From the NCBI GenBank assembly GCA_012064415.1, contig SSNU01000168.1, forward strand, positions 1 through 11,536: DNA of 11,536 nucleotides, given 5' to 3'. The DNA is from Gyrodactylus bullatarudis. Taxonomy: Eukaryota > Platyhelminthes > Monogenea > Gyrodactylidea > Gyrodactylidae. The notes beneath the pieces were generated by a model. That model was not told the DNA's origin. It saw only the letters and a program-made list of their open reading frames with translations, and made no database searches. A program made the translations under genes and the position numbers. Shown one piece after another: positions 8,273 through 11,536 of the stretch. Position 1 is the stretch's first letter. Each line of letters starts with the position of its first letter.

Positions 8273-9128
8273 AATTTTCCTGGATACTCTTCATCAGAAA
8301 TTTTTTTTTCTCATTGAAATGTTTTTCTTCAAGGTGTCGAAGTATTCTCTTGATAAAATTAAGACAAAATTCAGTGTTCTCTAAAGTTCCCACAAGGCAT
8401 ATATCATACAACTTTTCAAAATTTGCCTTAAGACCATAATCGATGAATTTGTCTGATATATATTTGTCATCTACAAGTCTATCATACCAAATTCGTGATC
8501 GTAATTTGTCGTACAACATGAACTTATACTCATCTGCGTACCAGTTGTAGGGAGCAGCATTGTTAAACCATTGCCTGCAAATGCCTCTCGCAGAAAAACC
8601 GTAGAAATCTATAATATTTCGAATACGGTAATTATAGTTTTTTAGAATATAATGTAACTTGAGTTTATCTAGAAGGAACAAACATTCTGCTTCATCAGTT
8701 AGCGAGCAAATGTCTTTTCTTTGAAGAAGAAATTTGCTTAATTCATATCCTAAAATGCATGGATAATCTATAGCAGATGATTCAATATCAATGAATAGAT
8801 AACGAGGTCTAAAGTTTTGAATCAGTCGACGTGATTTTAAATTCTTCAGGAGGATCATTAAAGCCTGTTTGGCCATTGTCGAATCGATCTCATTCGTTTC
8901 AATAAATTCTGGGAGATACCTCAGCTCTGGATCAAAACACCAGTCAAGGCTGGCGACTTCTTTGAAGTCTTGTGCATCATCTAATTCGAAAAATAATTCG
9001 TCATTCTCACAATGATCTTGGAAGTAAGTGGTATCATCTTCCTCAAAGTCAGTATCTTTCTCTTCTGAATAATAGGAATAATTTTGATTGTCTGTGTGAT
9101 AAAAGGAGGATATTTTAGAAATGTTCAT
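8181..9128 (-). CDS. Unrecognised acidic protein, copy B, N-terminal frame (315 aa)
   Basis: Paralogue of the gene at 3959-4768, of unrecognised family. The first 101 residues are identical to copy A except Ser for Pro at position 4. Copy B keeps the charged stretch EEKHFNEKKKFLMKSIQ (about 273-289) that is lost in copy A, so it runs on to NKTKFKF. There a 62-bp deletion relative to copy A, at 8228/8229 between AATAAA microhomologies, shifts the frame. Twelve unrelated residues follow, ending at TAA 8181-8183. A run of nine T bases at 8301-8309 lies within the segment that differs in length from copy A. Residues 102-128 and 202-228 are strongly diverged from copy A although the flanking blocks are nearly identical. 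Function is unknown. The product may be a truncated working protein or a decaying copy. Confidence 0.72.
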   Translation of the reverse strand: MNISKISSFYHTDNQNYSYYSEEKDTDFEEDDTTYFQDHCENDELFFELDDAQDFKEVASLDWCFDPELRYLPEFIETNEIDSTMAKQALMILLKNLKSRRLIQNFRPRYLFIDIESSAIDYPCILGYELSKFLLQRKDICSLTDEAECLFLLDKLKLHYILKNYNYRIRNIIDFYGFSARGICRQWFNNAAPYNWYADEYKFMLYDKLRSRIWYDRLVDDKYISDKFIDYGLKANFEKLYDICLVGTLENTEFCLNFIKRILRHLEEKHFNEKKKFLMKSIQENYDFSACSRFLSNKTKFKFYSVSNQKYIRFS

Positions 9129-9399
9129 TCGACAAATAAAAATATTTAAAATTACCTCTCCAAATTTAAATAGATAAATTTAATTTTAATTCAAGATAAA
9201 AAGATTGCTCAAATGCGGAGTTCAGCTAAGTAAGTTAGTAAGCTTCGAAGAAAAATAGTTTTAATCTTCAGCCCTACCCCTCTTAAGAGTGAAAAATCAG
9301 TGTTGTAATGAATGATATTAAAAGTTAGTTGGTAGAAAAGAAATATTTGAAAACTAATGAAAAGTGCAGCACCTATACATACAAAGTTTAACTAGAAAT
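9129..9399. other. AT-rich spacer upstream of gene copy B
   Basis: No similarity to the region upstream of copy A and no recognised promoter, gene or repeat. Confidence 0.5.
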
Positions 9400-9552
9400 A
9401 TTTCGTTCTAAAGTGCTTAGGTAATATATCCCACAGGAACGTCTTATTTGTTAATGGATTAGCTCATGTCGCTGAATGTTACAGCTTACTAATGGATCCC
9501 ACCGAGACTGGTACGAAAGAAACTTACAGAGCATTTAGAAATAATTTAAGTA

Positions 9553-9592
9553 GACATATACGCGCGTTTCGTCCTTTTTCTGGACTCATCAG
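9553..9592 (-). ncRNA. Hammerhead ribozyme core, left copy (degenerate stem III)
   Basis: On the minus strand CTGATGA (9592-9586) is followed by stem II GTCC/GGAC with loop AGAAAAA, then GAAA (9570-9567), a short stem III, and GTC (9555-9553) with predicted cleavage after 9553. Every conserved core base is present. Stem III has a C-A mismatch where the right copy has a U-A pair. Stem I would be formed by bases outside the core, and is weak: two pairs next to the cleavage site, then a mismatch. Confidence 0.75.
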
Positions 9593-9694
9593 TATTCCAC
9601 AATTTGGGATTTGAACCTCGGACCTCTCGCACTATTCATTAGTTAGCAAAACCCTAGGGATACGAAACAGGATATAAAAGTAATCCGAGTTGCA

Positions 9695-9757
9695 TAGCAT
9701 GTTGGACGATTGGATTGAGCATTGGTCTACAATGCGAGAGGTCCGAGGTTCAAATCC
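9695..9757 (+). promoter_or_regulatory. tRNA-like Pol III A and B box pair
   Basis: TAGCATGTTGG at 9695-9705 matches the A-box consensus TRGCNNAGYGG except at two positions. GGTTCAAATCC at 9747-9757 matches the B-box consensus GGTTCRANTCC. Their spacing (52 bp start to start) is close to that in tRNA genes. A GCATT/AATGC stem lies between them, in the place of an anticodon stem. No acceptor stem can be drawn, so this is a tRNA-derived head and not a working tRNA gene. It lies 14 bp upstream of the ribozyme core. Confidence 0.55.
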
Positions 9758-9771
9758 CAGGCTGTGGCATA

Positions 9772-9811
9772 CTGATGAGTCCAGAAAAAGGACGAAACGT
9801 GCGTATATGTC
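9772..9811 (+). ncRNA. Hammerhead ribozyme core, right copy (all core bases present)
   Basis: CTGATGA at 9772-9778 is followed by stem II GTCC (9779-9782), loop AGAAAAA (9783-9789) and GGAC (9790-9793), then GAAA (9794-9797). Stem III pairs ACGTG (9797-9801) with TATGT (9806-9810) around loop CGTA, using two G-U pairs. C9811 is the cleavage-site base (GUC), and cleavage is predicted between 9811 and 9812. Stem I would join bases before 9772 with those after 9811: the first two pairs form (A-U, U-A), then pairing is weak. With stem I open to the flanks this would be a type I hammerhead. Activity may be low if stem I cannot extend. Confidence 0.82.
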
Positions 9812-9963
9812 TACTTAAATTATTTCTAAATGCTTTGTAAGTTTCTTTCGTACGAGTCTCGGTGGGATCCATTAGTAAGCTGTAACATTCAGCGACATGA
9901 GCTAATCCATTAACAAATAAGACGTTCCTGTGGGATATATTACCTAAGCACCTAGAACGAAAT

Positions 9964-10637
9964 TCTTTTGGGTCTTCCTTCGTAATGTAAAATCTTTTCC
10001 TTAGTTTTTTAGGTCAGTAAGTTTATCGTTAAAGATTTTGAATTCAACACAGCGTAATAACTAAAACAACAATAGGAGATTTTAAAAAAGAATGCCTACA
10101 AGAGCTATAGAATGAATAAACTCTGAAGGAAGAACTATTAAAAGAGTTACGAATCAACTATTGCTTGATCTGATATATAAGGAAAAATACTGAAATAATA
10201 TGATCTTAAAACCTCAGATCTTGACTTTCGGATATGTGTAATAATAGGATTTAAATGATTAAAAATTAAATTTGATTGCAAATTTTTTTGATAAAAATTT
10301 CGTTCTTAGATCATTTAGTATTTTTATGCAATTTCATCAATAAATTTCATGTGAAAATACTAATGAAGCGATTTCAATGGTATCAACCGCGAATTTCTCC
10401 GAAGTTAGCAGAGTTATTTCGTGTATTTTAGGAGCTTGGAAAATTTATTTTGACCAAAAATGAAAAATTTTTAAAATGAATTCAAATATCGTGTTTTTAT
10501 TGAATTTAAATACAATTTGTAAATAATCCGAGTATGCATATATGATAGACTTAGACGAAATTTTGTAAAATTGCTTAAATCGCTCATCGATATGAAAAAT
10601 GAACACTAATAAGTAATTATCAAGGGGTATTTGCAAA
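9964..10637. other. AT-rich stretch without a recognised gene
   Basis: Nothing coding or structured was recognised. An 83-codon minus-strand frame overlapping 10445-10637 is low in complexity, dominated by Ile, Leu, Phe and Lys, and is best explained by base composition. Confidence 0.5.
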
Positions 10638-10854
10638 ACTAATATGTCCAAGAGGTGTTTATTCAGAATTAGTATGTTTTTAAATTGAAAAATCAAATTT
10701 AGTATGTATCTTTACGTAAGTGCATATAAAACTGATTTCATATTTAGTATGTCCTTGAGTTCTGTTTTCAAATTTAGTATGTTTTTGCTCAGAATTAGTA
10801 TGTATTACTAGATTTTATTCATAAATAATCTGTTTTGTTTTCAAATTTAGTATG
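10638..10854. repeat. Cluster of seven copies of a 12-bp motif, AATTTAGTATGT
   Basis: Copies start at about 10638 (actaatatgt, a partial form), 10666, 10696, 10741, 10771, 10792 and 10843. All are in the same orientation with irregular spacing of 21-51 bp, and intervening sequence is not conserved. The core TTAGTATGT is unchanged in six of the seven. Direct motifs at irregular spacing resemble a protein-binding array, such as subterminal transposase-binding sites, rather than a slippage-derived tandem repeat. The cluster ends about 120 bp from the SWIM-type transposase remnant. Confidence 0.8.
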
Positions 10855-10976
10855 TTTCATTTTTCTCCTGTGATCTGACTTCAACAGCAATTTTAGAAAT
10901 TAGCTTTTAGTCTTTGTTCAAGAATTCATTTAAATTCATCCTTAAATTTTTTCTTCCTGGCATCGAATTCTTTTTA

Positions 10977-11219
10977 TCAGAGAGGGCCTTCCGCTCTTTC
11001 TATTCTCAGATTTTCATTCAAATTAGATGATTCTTGTAAATAATCAAGATCACTAGCAAAAATATTCTTGGAGTACATTAATTCAAGTGATTCCTTTTTG
11101 AATGTTTTGTTCACATAAGATTTTATATCAGCATTCTCTGTGACGACTACTGTTAATAAATGTACACACGGGTACCCAGTATATCGCATTTCGTCACATG
11201 AGCAGCACACAGTAAACTA
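10977..11219 (-). pseudogene. SWIM zinc-finger transposase remnant (MULE-type C-terminus)
   Basis: The frame opens after a TAG at 11217-11219 with no ATG and contains VCCSCDEMRYTGYPCVHLL. This fits the SWIM zinc-finger pattern C-x-C-x(n)-C-x-H, with zinc ligands in CSC and PCVH. The following residues (NADIKSYVNKTFKKESL) are the kind of helical tail seen after SWIM fingers in Mutator-like transposases. The DDE catalytic core is absent and the upstream 300 bases show no continuation, so this is a 5'-truncated transposon fragment ending at TGA 10977-10979 or an isolated exon. SWIM fingers also occur in MEKK1- and FHY3-type proteins, but a transposon relic is most likely here. Confidence 0.6.
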
Positions 11220-11536
11220 CACTTAGGAGGTCAGAATTTGGAGAGTCCCTTACATTATAGACTCTGAGGTTTGTGACTTTTTTTATTACAGAATCCTGTC
11301 TCAATCCTTCTGTTTTTGATTCTCAAATCGATATTCCTGGCTATCTATTACTTAGGGCCGATAAATTGGTGGTGGTATCTGTATCTATATATAGTGGTCG
11401 AATTAATATTTACGAATAAGTAATTCACGTAGTTTTTCAAACACGTCCGAAAATCCACTTAAATTCATAATTTAGAAAATTGAAAGAAGATATATTAAAA
11501 CCAAATGTACATTTCTTGAAGTATCATCAGTGGTAA
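11220..11536. other. AT-rich sequence to the window end, no gene recognised
   Basis: No coding continuation of the SWIM-type remnant, no repeat and no RNA gene was recognised. If the fragment belongs to a longer element, the rest may lie beyond the window or be too diverged to see. Confidence 0.5.

Larger units (their letters stand above)
9400..9963. mobile_element. Palindromic pair of SINE-like elements bearing hammerhead ribozymes
   Basis: Arms 9400-9631 and 9733-9963 are reverse complements with about 8 substitutions and one 1-bp gap (about 96%), around a 101-bp centre. Reading outward from the centre, each arm holds a Pol III B-box-like sequence, a hammerhead ribozyme core, then about 150 bp of shared 3' sequence ending near TAGAACGAAAT. 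Only the right copy keeps an A-box-like motif. Combining a tRNA-like head with a hammerhead ribozyme in a short repeat is known from the schistosome SINE-like repeats. Retrozymes and Penelope-like elements also carry hammerheads, and Penelope-like elements can have inverted terminal copies, so these are alternatives. No reverse transcriptase is present, so the element would be non-autonomous. Confidence 0.75.

Noticed and set aside
3498..9128. Polydnavirus (bracovirus) proviral segment
   Set aside because: Tempting given the possible parasitoid origin and the duplicated intron-poor genes, but I could not identify segment-junction motifs or any known bracovirus gene family here.
9688..9767. 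A functional tRNA gene
   Set aside because: The A- and B-box-like motifs and a central stem are present, but no acceptor stem forms, the T stem pairs poorly, and the base before the putative anticodon is not T. It is better read as a tRNA-derived SINE head.
10445..10696. 83-codon minus-strand frame
   Set aside because: Low-complexity composition typical of AT-rich noncoding DNA. It overlaps the 12-mer array and no motif is recognisable.
1..11536. CRISPR array, bacterial operons or rRNA genes
   Set aside because: No regularly spaced repeats with unique spacers, no bacterial gene layout and no rRNA-like sequence. The 12-mer array has irregular spacing and very short units.

Overview
This is AT-rich eukaryotic DNA, most likely from an arthropod. 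It has no bacterial-style operons. It contains a transposase pseudogene with a plausible GT-AG intron, a SWIM-zinc-finger transposase scrap, several foldback elements, and a tRNA-like head joined to a hammerhead ribozyme. The transposase relic at 482-1846 resembles a transposon-derived family of arthropod genomes that I associate with the Cotesia 'cc8K15.2-like' proteins. A hymenopteran such as a parasitoid wasp is therefore a reasonable guess, but only a guess.

Layout: 1-480 is featureless AT-rich DNA. 482-1846 (minus strand) is a decayed transposon-derived gene with two in-frame stops, one candidate intron and two frameshifts. 1863-2327 is a 97% identical inverted repeat. 2328-3497 is almost featureless. 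3498-4768 and 7892-9128 (minus strand) are two copies, A and B, of a gene I do not recognise. 6003-6702 is a foldback whose arms both carry the same short coding remnant. 7126-7778 is a MITE-like element with 97-bp inverted ends. 9400-9963 is a 96% identical palindrome, each arm carrying a tRNA-like B box followed by a hammerhead ribozyme core. 10638-10854 holds seven copies of a 12-bp motif. 10977-11219 is a SWIM zinc-finger transposase remnant.

The two most interesting items are the ribozyme palindrome and the duplicated gene. The plus-strand ribozyme copy at 9772-9811 has every core base, a 4-bp stem II, a foldable stem III and a GUC cleavage triplet. It lies just downstream of A-box-like and B-box Pol III motifs, an arrangement resembling the hammerhead-bearing SINE-like repeats of schistosomes. 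The gene pair keeps near-perfect identity over long blocks, interrupted by two short tracts of only about 60% identity. Each copy is also frameshifted at a different point, so the lesion in one copy is intact in the other.

No functional pathway links the genes. The window reads as a repeat-dense accessory or intergenic region in which a recently duplicated orphan gene sits among transposon relics and four long hairpin-forming repeats.
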